A stretch of DNA of 64,000 nt from Cranoglanis bouderius (taxonomy: Eukaryota; Chordata; Actinopteri; Siluriformes; Cranoglanididae), in NCBI GenBank assembly GCA_023630585.1, contig CM042566.1:8552754-8616753 (forward strand), written 5' to 3'. The notes beneath the pieces were generated by a model. That model made no database searches. It saw only the letters and a program-made list of their open reading frames with translations, and was not told the DNA's origin. This document shows, piece after piece, positions 42,474 through 55,179 of the stretch. The translations under genes were made by a program, and so were the position numbers. How positions within the stretch are numbered: position 1 is the first letter of the stretch; every line of letters starts with the position of its first letter.

Positions 42474-43714
42474 TCTCACAAAAGTACACCCCTCACATTT
42501 TTTATTTTTTTAAATATTTTATTATATCTTTTCATGGGACAACACTGAAGAAATGACACTTTGCTACAATGTAAAGTAGTGAGTGTACAGCTTGTATAAC
42601 AGTGTAAATTCGCTGTCCCCTCAAAATAACTCAACACACAGCCATTAATGTCTAAACCGCTGGCAACAAAATTGAGTACACCCCTAAGTGAAAATGTCCA
42701 AATTGGGCCCAAAGTGTCAATATTTTGTGTGGCCACCATTATTTTCTAGCACTGCCTTAACCCTGTTGGACTGCCTTAACCCTGTTGGAGTTCGCCAGAG
42801 CTTCACAGGTTGCCACTGGAGTCCTCTTCCACTCCTCCATGACGACATCACAGAGCTGGTGGAGGTTAGAGACCTTGCGCTCCTCCACCTTCCGTTTGAG
42901 GATGCCCCACAGATGCTCAGTAGGGTTTAGGTCTGGAGACATGCTTGGCCAGTCCATCACCCTTACCCTCAGCTTCTTTAGCAAGGCAGTGGTCGTCTTG
43001 GAGGTGTGTTTGGGGTTGTTATCATGTTGGAATACTGCCCTGCGGCCCAGTTTCAGAAGGGAGGGGATCATGCTCTGCTTCAGTATGTCACAGTACATGT
43101 CACAGTACACTCCCCAGTGCCGGCAGCACTCATGCAGCCCCAGACCATGACACTCCCACCACCATACTTGACTGTAGGCAAGACACACTTGTCTTTGTAC
43201 TCCTCACCTGGTTGCCGCCACACACACTTGACACCATCTTCAGCAAACTGTTTGCAGACTTTCTTGTGCATCATCTTTAGAAGAGGCTTCCTTCTGGGAC
43301 GACAGCCATGCAGACCAATTTGATGCAGTGTGCGGCGTATGGTCTGAGCACCGACAGGCTGACCCCCCACCCCTTCAACCTCTGCAGCAATGCTGGCAGC
43401 ACTCATACGTCTATTCTGCAAAGCCAACCTCTGGATATGATGCTGAGCATGTGCACTCAACTTCTTTGGTCGACCATGGCGAGGCCTGTTCTGAGTGGAA
43501 CCTGTCCTGTTAAACCACAGGTCTTGGCCACCGTGCTGCAGCTCAGTTTCAGGGTGTTGGCAATCTTCTTATAGCCTAGGCCATCTTTATGTAGAGCAAC
43601 AATTCTGTTTTTCAGATCCTCAGAGAGTTTTTTGCCATGAGGTGCCATGTTCAACTTCCAGTGACCAGTATGAGAGAGTGTGAGAGCGATGACACCAAAC
43701 TTAACACACCTGCT
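42471..43714 (-). mobile_element. Tc1-like element, family A copy 2, right end lost
   Basis: The left end GTATCTCACAAAAG lacks the first CA but otherwise matches family A. The body is colinear with 12310-13811 and stops at 'cttaacacacctgct' (43714), where a microsatellite replaces the rest. It contains a 19-bp tandem duplication near 42763-42787 and no right inverted repeat. Confidence 0.92.
42717..43648 (-). pseudogene. Tc1-like transposase pseudogene, family A copy 2
   Basis: From ATG 43648 (MAPHGKKLSEDLKNRIVALH) to H-T-K-Y at 42717. Unlike copy 1 it keeps the linker and second helix-turn-helix (RRMSAASIAAEVEGVGGQPV, then TIRRTLHQIGLHG). It has lost about 25 codons carrying the first catalytic Asp: KQFAED joins directly to GVKCVWRQ. 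QHDNNPKHTS and SPDLNPTEHLWG remain. The collapsed segment after AAGTGE is identical to copy 1. Further frameshifts occur near 43500 and near 42780. Confidence 0.9.
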
Positions 43715-43715
43715 A

Positions 43716-43937
<222 letters not shown>

Positions 43938-43939
43938 TT

Positions 43940-45185
43940 TACATAATGTTAATGACAAACTTTTACAGACAAACTTATTTTTAAGTTTAAATACAAGATA
44001 AACAAATTGCTACTGAAATGTAATAGCAATGTTATATAACATTACTCTAGCTACTATGTGCAAGTGTGTCCCAGAAGTCACACAATCCAGCCTGAATGAA
44101 AAAGTTACAAGTGAATTTAACTGTTCAAGTTCACTAAAATCACTTTGACTTGTTATAACTCTGAGGGGGAAATATTTATTTATTTATTTATTTTATTTTA
44201 TTTTTTTTTTTTTTTGGTTTCATTCCTCAAACTAGAGCCATGTGTGTTCTCAATGTGAGCCAAATGATGGACTTTCCTCCTGCGGCTGATGGACATCTGT
44301 AACACATACACTCACTGTGGAGGAATATGGAGCAGTCCTGGTGTGTGAAATGTTGCTGCCGGTTTCTTAACATCTCTGCTGTCAGGCGTTTTCTGTGCTG
44401 TAAACAAGCTGTCCATCACGTTCAGATCACAGCTGGTCAATGTTCACCCTGTGCTGCTACATTCCACACTTGCTCCTGCATTACTCGTGTGTGTGTGTGT
44501 TTTGATTAATGCTCATATTGTATGCTTCTCTCTATTTTAATATCTGTGAGCTACATTATTTTGTACAGACACAGAAGATGACATGCGACTGATCGCTAAG
44601 TGTTATTATTTATTTATGAACTCCACACCATGCAGACACATATATCAGAGTTTTTATACTGTATAATTGGTGATCTGTGTAAATTATTATTATTTTGTCT
44701 TCTGAGAAACATAAATATCTTATGAAGCTGCTGAAGGGCAGTACTAAATGAAAAAATAAGTTCTTTAAACAAAATAATAACAATTTACACTGATCGTCCT
44801 GTTTAAAAGTTTATATTATATGTAAAAAATAAAAATAAAAATAAAAAGTTTATAAATATATGTAAACATCTGTTATGTGAAATAGCTTATATGACCCCTC
44901 TTATTTTTTAACATTATTAATATTTTGCAGAATCTGGAAGGTGTAAACTTATGACTTCAACGGTAGTTCTGCTGTTCATTAAAATCAAATTGCCGTTATA
45001 ATCACCAAGAATTATCTTTATGGTTTGCTGCCATTTTATCAAATTGCAGTCACAGTCAGCAGCATGTAAGAGCAGTGTCTTAGTGTTCGAGATTTGTTGT
45101 GAGTCTCTGGCAGGAGAAAGACAAAGGCAGAGACAATTAGTGCATTAGTATCCATAATTACTGTTCACACACAGGCAGGCAGATG
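43940..45185. other. No gene seen
   Basis: AT-rich with TTTA/TTAT ladders near 44175-44215. The stretch 44220-44500 is more balanced but has no consistent frame or splice pattern. Confidence 0.4.
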
Positions 45186-45189
45186 TCAA

Positions 45190-46260
45190 GACCAGGAGTC
45201 TCAATTAAAATTAAAAGCGAGCGTAGAAGTTCTAAATTTGTGCGTAAGAGCCACCCCTATGCGCAAGAAAACAGGTATTTATCAAACATGTGTACACACA
45301 GCTGTACGCAATGGCCATTAAGAAATCCCACACATTCTAAATTGATGTGCTTGTGCATGGTCACACTCATTTGCATAAATAAAAACCTTCAAATTGCCAT
45401 ATATGGTAACAACTTCCCCTTAAAAAGCACAGTTGCCTACTTGTGGTGTTGCTTGTTTCAGGTGACATGGAGCATGTCAAAAGGTCTAAGAAGATGAAAA
45501 TCACTGACAGTAAAGATACTGTTAGGCAGTTTTATGAATAGTTTGTCTAATAAATACTAAATAGAAGATTTTATGAATATGTGTGCATTCTATTTCCCTA
45601 ATTACATTTAGAAACTGATGGCGTGAAAACCCGTCCTTTCTGCTCTATTTTCCACTTCCGATTTTGAAAATGTAATACATTGCAGTGTGAGGGACATGAA
45701 TGAAGGTAAGACGTGTCATTATTCAACTCGTTGTTGGTTGGGAAATTCCAGTACCGTCTCCAATTTGTCTTTGAAATGTCCCCGTATGTAAAAGCCAAAT
45801 TGGAGATTGCCAATCAACTAAATCTGCACTAGACAAACGAAATTGAAACTCATCACTCTCAGCATAGACTTTCCAGTGGTGCTAAAAACATATTCCTTCA
45901 GCAAAGCTGCATGAAACAAATCTTCAAACAAGTTATAATCCAAATCAATCTTTATAGCTTCCTTCTGTGTCGTCTATCTGCATTTTGTGAGCACAGAAAT
46001 GAGTAATTACTCTCTCAATTATGCTGATATGTTTGGTAAAAAGTGGAATGGAAGCTCCTCATAATCAGTTTACCTCCTATTACACTACCACTAGAATGAC
46101 CCTGCATACCCATGGTCAGGAGTGTGCAGAAATATATACGCACATCCTGACACATAAGCAAAACGTGACAAATTGCATTCAATGCATAGAAATGTGCATA
46201 CGCACGGTTTACACACAAAAACATGCATACACACGGTTGATAAATGAGGCAACAGAAACT
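45190..46260. mobile_element. Possible Harbinger-like non-autonomous element
   Basis: The ends are roughly inverted: 'gtatttatcaaacatgtgta' plus a CGCA-rich block on the left (45235-45330), and on the right 'cacacggttgataaatgagg' with the reverse arrangement (46190-46250). Both sides carry 'gcgtacgc'-type tetramers. The interior has a short MEHVKRSKKMKITDS-like frame start near 45466 but no long frame. The assignment rests on resemblance only. Confidence 0.35.
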
Positions 46261-46264
46261 ACAA

Positions 46265-47871
46265 GAGCGAGACATGAAGAGCCAGGGACTAGAAAACTTG
46301 GTTAAGAGAACAGAAGTAAACGTAAATATGCAGAGATTAGCATTGTTCTTTAATATGTCTTCTGCCTGTTCTTGAATTCCTGTGTATGCTAGGTGATGAA
46401 GTCTTACCCTTTTCCAATTCAGCTGCAATACTGAAAAACCAAATGTTCTTAATCCTGCCTAAATATCAAGTATGGATCAAATGGTGACTCATCAAATGGC
46501 TCACATTTATTACTGGATTTTGCACTATTTGTATAAAAAAAAATTAAAAAGTGTTTTTTTTTTTAATGTAAAAAAAAAACTTCCTGCACATAGATTCTCA
46601 CAACTGTCCTGGGTGCCATTCATTACACATAGCTACAATTGGCTAATTTGCTAATACTTTTATCAAGGGAAGATTAAAGTTAGCTAACTTTGCTAGCAAG
46701 CAGTAATCCCATTTAGCTATATTTTAGCTAAGTTTGTTACTTTTGTTCTTTACAGTTCTAATTGTAATTCACTTGTAAAGCACTAAAGCACATTTTCCCA
46801 GCTTTTTTCCCCACTTTTAGCTTGTAAATATCTAAGCTAACTGTATCATGGATCCTGACACAGAAAATACCAGACTGCAGTATGCTTCTGACGTATTTTC
46901 CAAACATAATCATACTGTACATAAATGCAACAATGAGAATAATTTTAGGAGCTGCAAATCCATATTCAGATGTTTGTCAGTTTCATATTGGTTTCTTTTA
47001 TTCATTTTAAAGCATATTATTTAGTAAATACTATGAATTACTCCATAACTAAAGTAAAAATAACAGAAAAGGTATGCAGTCATGAGAGGTACTGTGTATA
47101 AATCTGGATTAGCAGATTAGAGTTCACAAAAGAGTGTAAAGAGTGCTGAAGGACAAAACAAAATGTTTTACAAGATGTGGCTACAAACACTCCCGCTATT
47201 CATTTAAAACCAATATAATGAGGCGAATTAGGAACTGAATGTTGATTTGCACATTACACCTGAGAAGCATTACAAATGGCTGATTATGAAGCTGACTTTA
47301 ACATTGTGATTAATAAAATAACAATTTTAGTGTCACATTCAAATAAAATTGTTTTGGACAAGAAATATGTCCCATAATACCCAATACCCTTTCAAACCCA
47401 GGAGATTTCCCATGTCTCATGTCCATGTTTGCAGGATGTCGTCCATTCTTAGCATTATCGCTAGCAGTAAACACTAGTATGGAGCATGTTTTTTGTTTTG
47501 TTTTTTTTTTGCCTTTAAAAAGCACACTCTACAACATTATTCCTCCCCCTTCTTATTGAGAAACAGCACTGAATTACAAGAAGCCAAAGACACAGCATAC
47601 ACAGTAGGACCAATCACAAAGACAGGTGCTGAAAGAGATTAGGGGGTATGGACAAGGCTGAGCCAAAGAAGCAGTGAGGCAAAATGGAAGCTATGGGCTG
47701 ATACCTTATGAATCCATTAAATTGCTTTATCTCAAAGTAATCACGTTTTAATGCCTCAATAAATGTTTGAAAGAATGTATCTACACATATGATGCAAATT
47801 TCCATCTGTTAGGTGCTGCAGTAAAAACAGCCCCCTCCTGTTATGCCCCATACGTCCGTGCCCAATCACAC

Positions 47872-47941
<70 letters not shown>

Positions 47942-48740
47942 TATTTTTAGCAAGCTTTGTTTTGCTTTAAAAAGCACTCTCCAACATCATCCCTCCCCCT
48001 TCTTTCTCTCAGATAGATAAATGAACTAACTATGAAATCACCTATGATAATGTGTGTATTAATACAACCAAATCATTTAAAAATAATTTTAAAAAGTGCC
48101 CTTTCTATAGATGAGGTCAAACCTATATGTTGTGTTAGGTGTAGTTTATCAACTCGATCATTTCAGTCACTGACGTTCATTTTTCTGTCAACTACAAAAT
48201 GACTCTCCACACTATACACAATCATTTCCCCTTCATTATGAGAAATGGAATTCCAGTCATAAGCGGTAAATCTTGGCCACTCGTTCAACCTGTAATTCAA
48301 CATGTACATTTAGGCACACAATCTGAAAAGCTTTTATCATTCTATCTGTTATGTCTACAGTAAAATGGGATGAGAGGAAAAGAGTGCTGGAGTAGATCTG
48401 CTGTCATAGTCTCATCTGTCCTCCAGACACCCATGCTGTTTTATCTTCCTTTTTTGTCTCTTCATCTTCTCCTCCCTCCCTCCTTTTTGCTGTCGCTCTG
48501 GGTGTTGAAGAGTGCTGTGATGCCTTTTCAAACAGAGGCTGAACCCAAAAAGGTCAAAAATGATGTCAAAAATGATGTCATTCTCTGTCCTATTAAACAT
48601 ATTTTTTAAACACTGTGGCAAACACAAGTATGGAAGGAAGGTCATCTCATATTATTAATGTGCTATGGGGCTTAAGTGCCATTACACTTTGCATATGTTG
48701 TGCAAGAACAATATGAATGTAAATCTGTCACAAAATGTTT
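46265..48740. other. No gene seen; small direct duplication
   Basis: Mostly AT-rich. A block 'aaaaagcac...ctcccccttctt' occurs at about 47512-47552 and again at about 47967-48003, an ancient local duplication of roughly 55 bp. A and T homopolymers at 46538-46580. Confidence 0.4.
47866..47939. repeat. (CA)n microsatellite
   Basis: About 36 CA units. Confidence 0.95.
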
Positions 48741-49034
48741 AATTTTCTGGTTCATGCCAATGTGTTGTTGTTTTTTTGGTTCTTGCCCTCTGTTGCTATT
48801 TTCCATGTCATAAATTATTTCGCTGCACTTCCATGGATGGAGCAGCGCAAAAATGGTAGTGACATTCAAAATCTGCTGACACAGTGGGATTTTCTAACCC
48901 ATTTTGCTCCTGAGAACCCCTCGTAATGTAGACGCAAGGATAAGACGGTATTTTGCTGACGTCAATTGCAGGTCCCATTTCTTACAACCTGGTTTTATGG
49001 ATGTTCACTAGTTAAATCACCCTGCTCCAACATA

Positions 49035-50564
49035 CAGTGCTGTCCACTAATATTGGCACCCTTGGGTAATATGAGCAAAGAAGGCTGTGAATAATTGTCT
49101 TTATTGTTTAACCTTTTGTTCAAAAAAATTCACAATTCATGGATTCATGGATATCAAACAATTGCAAATACAACACAGGTTTATCCAAAAAAAATTTCTT
49201 TATTAAATATACTGTAGGTGTGCAACAATTATTGGCACCCGTATGAATTCATATGAGAAATATATATTTGAAGTATAGTCCACTGATATTTTACTTTTTT
49301 TTAGTACACCTGGGTGACTAGGAACAGGAAATTGTTCAACCATGACTTCCTGTTTCACAGGGGTATAAATATGAGGTAACACATAGGCCAAATTCCCTTA
49401 GTGTTGAGCTTCACAAAAATGGGAAGTGGCTATAAGTAAATAGCACAAGCATTGAAAATGCCCATTTCCACCGTCAGGGCAATAATTAAGGAGTTCCAGT
49501 CAACTGGAAATGTTATGAATCAACCTGGAATTGGACGTGTGTCTATATTGTCTCAACGCACTGTGAAGAGGATGGTTCGAGTGGCCAAAAAATCTCCAAG
49601 GATCACAGCTGGAGAATTGCAGAAGTTAGTTAAGTCTTTGGGTCAGAAAGTCTCCAAAACTACAATCTAAAGTCACCTCCATCACCACAAGTTGTTTGGA
49701 AGTGTTTCAAGAAAAAAGCCTCTACTCTCATCCAAAAACAAACTCAAGCGTCTTCAGTTTGCCAGACACTACTGGAACTTCAAATGGGATCAGGTTCTAT
49801 GGTCAGATGAAACCAAAATAGAGGTGGTTTTGGCGCACACAGAGAGGTAGCCATATGGAAAAGTACCTCATGCCCACGGTTAAATATGGTGGTGGCTCTT
49901 TAATGTTTTGGGGCTGTTTTTCTGCCAGAGGACCTGGACTTTTTGTTAGGATACATGGTATCATGGACTCTATCAAATATCAACAGATATTAAATGAAAA
50001 CCTGACTGCTTCTGCCAGAAAGCTTCAAATGGGCCGCGGTTGGATTTTCCAGCAGGACAATGATCCAAAACATACATCAAAATCAACACAAAATGGTTTA
50101 CTGACCACAAAATCAAGGTCCTGCCATGGCCATCCCAGTCCCCTGACTTGAAACCCATAGAAAACCTGTGGGGTGAAATGAAGAGGAGAGTCCACCAGCG
50201 TGGACCTCGAAATTTGAAGGATCTGGAGAGATTCTGTATGGAGGAATGGTCTCAGATCCCTTGCCATGTATTCTCCAACCTCATCAGGCATTATAGGAGA
50301 AGACTCAGAGCTGTTATCTTGGCAAAGGGACGTAGCACAAAGTATTGACTAAAAGGGTGCCAATAATTTTTGCACATCTATACTGTATTTAACAAAGGGT
50401 TTTTTTTGGATAAACCTGTGTTTTGTTTGCAATTGTTTGATATCCATGAGAGCAGAGAATTTTTGTGAATTTTTTGAACAAAAGATCAAAAGGTTAAACA
50501 ATACATTTTTCACAGCCTTCTTTGCTCATATTTATCAAGGGTGCCAATATTAGTTCCGGCACTG
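49035..50564 (+). mobile_element. Tc1-like element, family H copy 1 (full-length ends)
   Basis: 1530 bp inside the tandem array, TA at 49033-49034 and 50565-50566. The left end CAGTGCTGTCCACTAATATT and the right end (reverse complement CAGTGCCGGAACTAATATTG) are inverted repeats of over 100 bp including 'gagcaaagaaggctgtga'. The transposase on plus is broken. Confidence 0.93.
49415..50348 (+). pseudogene. Tc1-like transposase pseudogene, family H copy 1
   Basis: The N-terminal start seen at 37917 in the sister copy is deleted here; the frame enters at KMGSGYK near 49418 and meets TAA. An open piece 49452-49670 ends with a stop in TTI*SHLHHHK. SDETKIE is present near 49807, after which the frame shifts. 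Another piece 49855-50151 has GGGSLMFWGCFSARGPGLF and FQQDNDPKHTS. A final frameshift after KSTQ leads to SPDLKPIENLWG (50148 on) and the terminus GRSTKY at 50348. All triad residues are readable but split over three frames. Confidence 0.92.
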
Positions 50565-51651
50565 TAAATATCCTACTTTGCCTGAATACTAACTAAATAT
50601 ACAGCCTTATAGCTCTGATTTTGTCCTGGCGCAAGTGTAGTTTGCTGGTTAATGCCAATATGTTGCTATTTTGCTTGGACACAAGCCAATTTTGTGAAAA
50701 TTGCGCTTGTTGTTATTTTCCTGGATGCACTGCACTGATGTGGGTTGAGCAGTGTAATGCTGCATTGTTGCAGAGAGATTACTGAGCACATTTTAGTCCA
50801 CAACTGTGCATGTGTTAGCATCTTCTAAGACCCCCTCTTAGCACAGATGCAGGAATAAGACTATAAGACTACACAAATATTTTGCCTTGTCCTCTTTATT
50901 ACAACCCATTTGTAGATTGTGGATGTTCGCTATTTATGTCACCCCTCTCCAACATAAATATGCTACTTTGCCTGAATACTATTTAAATACTGTATTACAG
51001 AATTAGAGCTCTAATTTCATGTTGATTCAAGCATAATTTGCCAGTTAACGCCACTGTTATTGCAATTTTGTTTGGACACAATCCAAATGTTGTTGTTAAT
51101 TTCCAGATCATAAATGAATGGACTGCACTGACAAGAGTGAAGCAGTGCAAAAGGGGTTATGGCATTCAGAATTCGCTGATGATTTATTGCTATTTCGGTT
51201 GGATGCAAACCAAACTTTTTTGTATTTTGTAGTGTGACTATTTTCATCATCATAAATTAATGCGCTGTGCTGATGTGGGTTGAGCACCGGGGCAAAAGGT
51301 TGGTATGGTACTCGAAATGTGCTGATGCAGATTTTCAAACCCATTTTGGTCTAAATATGTGCATGTGTTACTGCATTCTAAGACTTGCTCACCTTCAGAG
51401 AACCCCTGTCCCATTTCTTTCAAGCTTGTTTTGGGGAACTCACTATTTATATCACCCAAAATAAATGGGCTTGCTTCACCTGATACTAATTATAATCTAA
51501 CAGGCATTTTTGTGCTGAAACTAGCATAATCTACTGGTTAAAGCCAGCATCTAGTTATTTTGGTTAGGCCAATTTTTTCATGTTTTTCCTTGTTTTTTCA
51601 TTTTCATGGTTCAAAATCTACCAACACAGTGCAATTTTCACACCAATTTTA

Positions 51652-51653
<2 letters not shown>

Positions 51654-51724
<71 letters not shown>
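51654..51724. repeat. (TA)n microsatellite
   Basis: About 35 TA units abutting the left end of the element at 51725. Confidence 0.95.
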
Positions 51725-51729
<5 letters not shown>

Positions 51730-53123
51730 GCAATCAAAATTATTCAACCCCCATTGCAAATCAGGTTCATTGTCAAAATTTACAGACTTTCAGCTGTTTG
51801 CAATGAAAAAATCAAACAAAAACAATTTCATTAGTTCAACACAACGGATGCTTCAAGTGGTTTCCCCAAATTCAACTGAAAATGCAACTTATAATGACTT
51901 CTCCAGTCTCAAAATTATTCAACCCCTTCATGGCAAGCATCTTTAGTACTTAGTAGAGCACCCTTTTGCTGTTATTACCTGCTGCAAACGAGATGCATAG
52001 CCAGACACCAGCTTCTGGCAGCGTTCCTGAGGGTTCTTAGCCCATTCCTAATGAGCAATGGCCTCCAGTTCAGTAATATTCTTGGGTTTGCGTGCTCCAA
52101 CCGCGTTCTTCAAATCCCACCAGAGATTTTCTATGGGGTTCAAGTCAGATGACTGTGATGGCCATGTAGAATCTTCCAGGACTTCTTCTGCAAACAAGCC
52201 TTGGTGGAATTTGAGGAATGCTTGGGATCATTGTCCTGTTGGAAGGTCCAATGACACCCAAGCTTCAGCTTCCTCACAGACGGCATGATGTTTTCTCCTA
52301 GGATTTCCCGATACTTCAATTAATCCATCTTGCCTTCCACATGCTGCAGGTTTCCAGTGCCAAAGGATGCAAAGCAGCCCCAGAGCATCACCGAGCCACC
52401 ACCATGCTTGACTGTGGACAGAGTGTTCTTTCTCCAGACATACCGCTGATCCATCGTGCCGAAAAGTTCCACTTTTGTTTCATCACAACACAGAACAGAA
52501 TCCCAAAATTTCTGTGGCTTATTTATATGATTTTGAGCCAAATTTCTTGTGCTTTTGGGTCAGTAGTGGTGCAGGTCTTGGTGTTCTAGAATGGAAACCT
52601 TCTGCCTTTAGTACGCGCCATACTGTACTCACTGAAACCTCAGTGCCTGTTGTCACCAAGTCTTGCTGCAGGTCTTTTGCAGTCACTTGAGGGTTTTTCA
52701 CAACCTGCCTTCTCAGAAATCTGGTTGCAGCAGTTGATAGTTTTTTTCTGCCCCGTCCAGGTATTTCATGTATTTTCGGCCCCTAGCCAGTTCAGATGTT
52801 TTATGTGTTCCATCTCAAGCACATCTGGTGCAACTAATGAAGCTCTTGATTAGTAGCATCAGGAGTGCTTGAGACAACACCTGTTTTGCATATTTGTGCT
52901 GTTGTGAGGGATTCTATTCAGGGGGTTGAATAATTTTGAAGCTGGAGAAGTCATTATAAGTTGCATTTTCAGTTGAATTTGGGGAAACCACTTGAAGCAT
53001 TCTTTGTGTTGAACTATTTCAATTGCTTTTGCTTGATTTGTTCATTGCAAACAGCTGAAAGTCTGTAAATTTCGACAATAAACATGATTTGCAATGGAGA
53101 TTGAATAATTTTGATTGCAACTA
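51725..53123 (-). mobile_element. Tc1/mariner element, family I (full-length ends)
   Basis: 1399 bp. The left TAGTTGCAATCAAAATTATT and the right (its reverse complement) lie in inverted repeats of about 210 bp, with 'cagctgaaagtctgtaaatt' and 'ggaaaccacttgaagcat'-type blocks near their inner ends. TA flanks both sides. It lacks the usual CAGT terminus. The minus strand carries a broken transposase. Confidence 0.9.
51947..52775 (-). pseudogene. Tc1/mariner transposase pseudogene, family I
   Basis: Readable on minus: GRGRKKLSTAATRFLRR (about 52770), then KNPQVTAKDLQQDL and TVWRVLKAEGFHSRTPR in 52701-52519. CDETKVELFG with the first Asp and GGGSVMLWGCFASFGTGN follow in 52541-52320. After frame changes come a DNDPK block, a SDLNPIENLW block near 52140 and a C-terminal KGCSTKY near 51947. 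The extreme N-terminus is absent. Several stops and frameshifts make it inactive. Confidence 0.88.
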
Positions 53124-53125
53124 TA

Positions 53126-53389
53126 CTGTATGTGTGTGTGTACTGCATGTCCATTAGCACATGGTGAGGTGGAGAAACAAAAATGCACACCCTTACAGAA
53201 CATGTGTCAGTACCAATCATGCACATCATGGCAATATTTCACACATATTTTTGGGTGATATATTGGTGTGAAGACTGTTTCATACCAATAATCACACACA
53301 TTGGGCCCTTGATACTGAATCATAACAAGCCCTGCAGGGACAGATGCATACACCAGGGTCTTGATGAGATGTTGTGCATCATCATTGTG
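53126..53389. other. No gene seen
   Basis: Short spacer with a TGTG stretch near 53131; no recognisable content. Confidence 0.4.
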
Positions 53390-54015
53390 TCACAGTACCT
53401 GCTTTACTCTATTCCATCTACATTTCACAGACACAGCCTTAAAACATTTCTGTTCAGTTCCAATTTAATGTCTTATTAAATGTATGATATACAGTTAACT
53501 GTAAAAGTTGGCATCTCTCTTGATTTATGGGTGAAAAAAAGTGGTAAAAAGTACTTTGTTTATTTTTTTTTTCAATGTTACAACCTATAGCCTAAATATT
53601 ACAGCAAGAGGGTCTACGTCTTATTAGCAAGATTCATGCGCTATTTAATTTATTTACATGTACCTCATTAAGATGTCTAATAACTTTAGCACATTTTGTC
53701 ACTTTGCTACATCTTTAAAAGCTCAAAGAAACTCAAAATTTCAAGTAGGTCCCATTCAGAGTATAATTCTGCTGAGCGGACAAGAATTTGATGAAATATA
53801 AAGCCATTTCAGTGATACAATATCATGATGATATCATAAACCTGTGATAGAAGGTTAAACATAGGAGAGATTTCAGGTTAGACATCCTCTGTCATTTTAT
53901 TTATTATCTCTGATTCATGTTTGCCATGTATATTTGGTTGTGTATATTTTACTCTCATTTTGTCACAACTCATGTCATGGATTTTGTAAAGCAACCTTGA
54001 GTTTGAGAAAGATGC
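53390..54015 (+). mobile_element. LINE 3'-end fragment, L2/Rex-like
   Basis: The peptide STFHRHSLKTFLFSSNL near 53415-53465 matches the last residues of CR1/L2-group reverse transcriptase proteins (compare SLKSRIKTQLF in the LINE at 7740). About 530 bp further the typical 3' tail 'aagcaaccttgagtttgaga' and 'gatgctatgtaaatg' ends the copy. A noncoding region lies between. Confidence 0.6.
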
Positions 54016-54054
54016 TATGTAAATGTATTCCACAACAATACTGCATGCTTGCTT

Positions 54055-54545
54055 TTGTTTGGTCAGAAGGTGTTGATTAATTTTCTAATACAGCAGCTCT
54101 GATGGTAGTTCCAGCTGCAAGGTTTATATTAATGTGCTCGTTTTTATATGTCATATCATATCATTGGTATCATAACAACTTACACAGGGATTTGTATAGT
54201 GGATGCTGAAAAAAAAAAAAACGTGTAAAATGGTAAAATGTAAACATTTTTGGAAGGAGTCTCCAGTGTCAGTTGTAACTTTAAGTTTTCCAACACAGAA
54301 ATGTCTTCAGGATAGAGGTATTTGCATTTTCTAGCTTTTTTTCTCTCTCTTTAAGTAAGAGGAAACAGTGAGGCTGCTGAGGGAACTGTTTAAAGCAGTT
54401 ACAGCACAAGTGATAACAAATGTGTTTCACAAATGGTATAGTTGGTAAATCGCTAGGAATAAAACAGGAATAAAACACTTCAGGACATGCAGTTATTTTT
54501 AAATGATCAACTTTATGGTGGAAAGTGTAACTCCACTTTGTGTTG
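54055..54545 (-). repeat. Dispersed repeat family P, copy 4
   Basis: In reverse it has 'ttaattttctaatacagcag', 'aggtttatattaatgtgc' and, further in, 'ttggtaaatcgctaggaata' and 'aacacttcaggacatgcagt' that match 56030-56600 in inverted order. Confidence 0.6.
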
Positions 54546-54628
54546 GTCCACATCACACCATATAACAGAGTAGTAGTAGTAGTATTTAGTATTTAGAATT
54601 TAGTGTTTTGTTTGCTACTATGTTTTGT

Positions 54629-54639
<11 letters not shown>

Positions 54640-54712
<73 letters not shown>
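54640..54712. repeat. (TC)n microsatellite
   Basis: About 36 TC units. The 189-codon frame at 54608-55177 starts inside it and has no recognisable domain. Confidence 0.95.
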
Positions 54713-54715
<3 letters not shown>

Positions 54716-55179
54716 GACAGTCTTCCAGGTTACTTAGGCGCTGTCATGTGGATTGTCTTTCGAGACAACATTAATATCAGGATATTGAGCTGGGCTGAAA
54801 AGAGAGAAGCAGGCTGCAGAGTCATGAGGAATTTGTTGCTGATGTTTCCGTTCATGGAGTGCAGGATAAATAAATGGGGTATCCTGCTCTCCTCCTTTTG
54901 TATTTACCTCAGCACATACACACATACACTCACAATCCATCTCCACATGATTAACTTTTCTGTTCAAGTTTTAAGTGTCCTGCTTCTCACTTTGAGGCCA
55001 GAGAGCAAAGTTCTTACAACTAGAAACCATGATTACTCAGATATGATTTATAGCCCCACACAGACTGCATTCATTAGTGGACAAATCGAATGTCCTTGGG
55101 CAGTCAAATTTGCACATCCTTTTAAACGTGCTATATACCATGCATTGGTTTTCTTTTTTTTTTCTTTTTTTTTTTAAAC

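Larger units (their letters stand above)
48742..51650 (+). repeat. Diverged tandem array, monomer about 370-490 bp, about four units
   Basis: The same series of phrases recurs: 'ctggttaatgccaatatgtt' (50645), 'ccagttaacgcca' (51040), 'ctggttaaagcc' (51534) and 'ctggttcatgccaatgtgtt' (48746). Each is followed by 'cataaat', 'gctgatg', 'cattttggtc/cattttgctc', 'agaacccct', 'cttacaacc' and 'atttatgtcacccctctcc' blocks. Monomer lengths, after removing the inserted element, are about 366, 398 and 493 bp; the last has an internal partial duplication. The fourth unit is cut by the element at 51725. No coding. Confidence 0.8.

Noticed and set aside
54608..55177. 189-codon plus frame
   Set aside because: It starts upstream of and runs through the (TC)n tract, ends in a T run and has no domain; no splice or conservation evidence.
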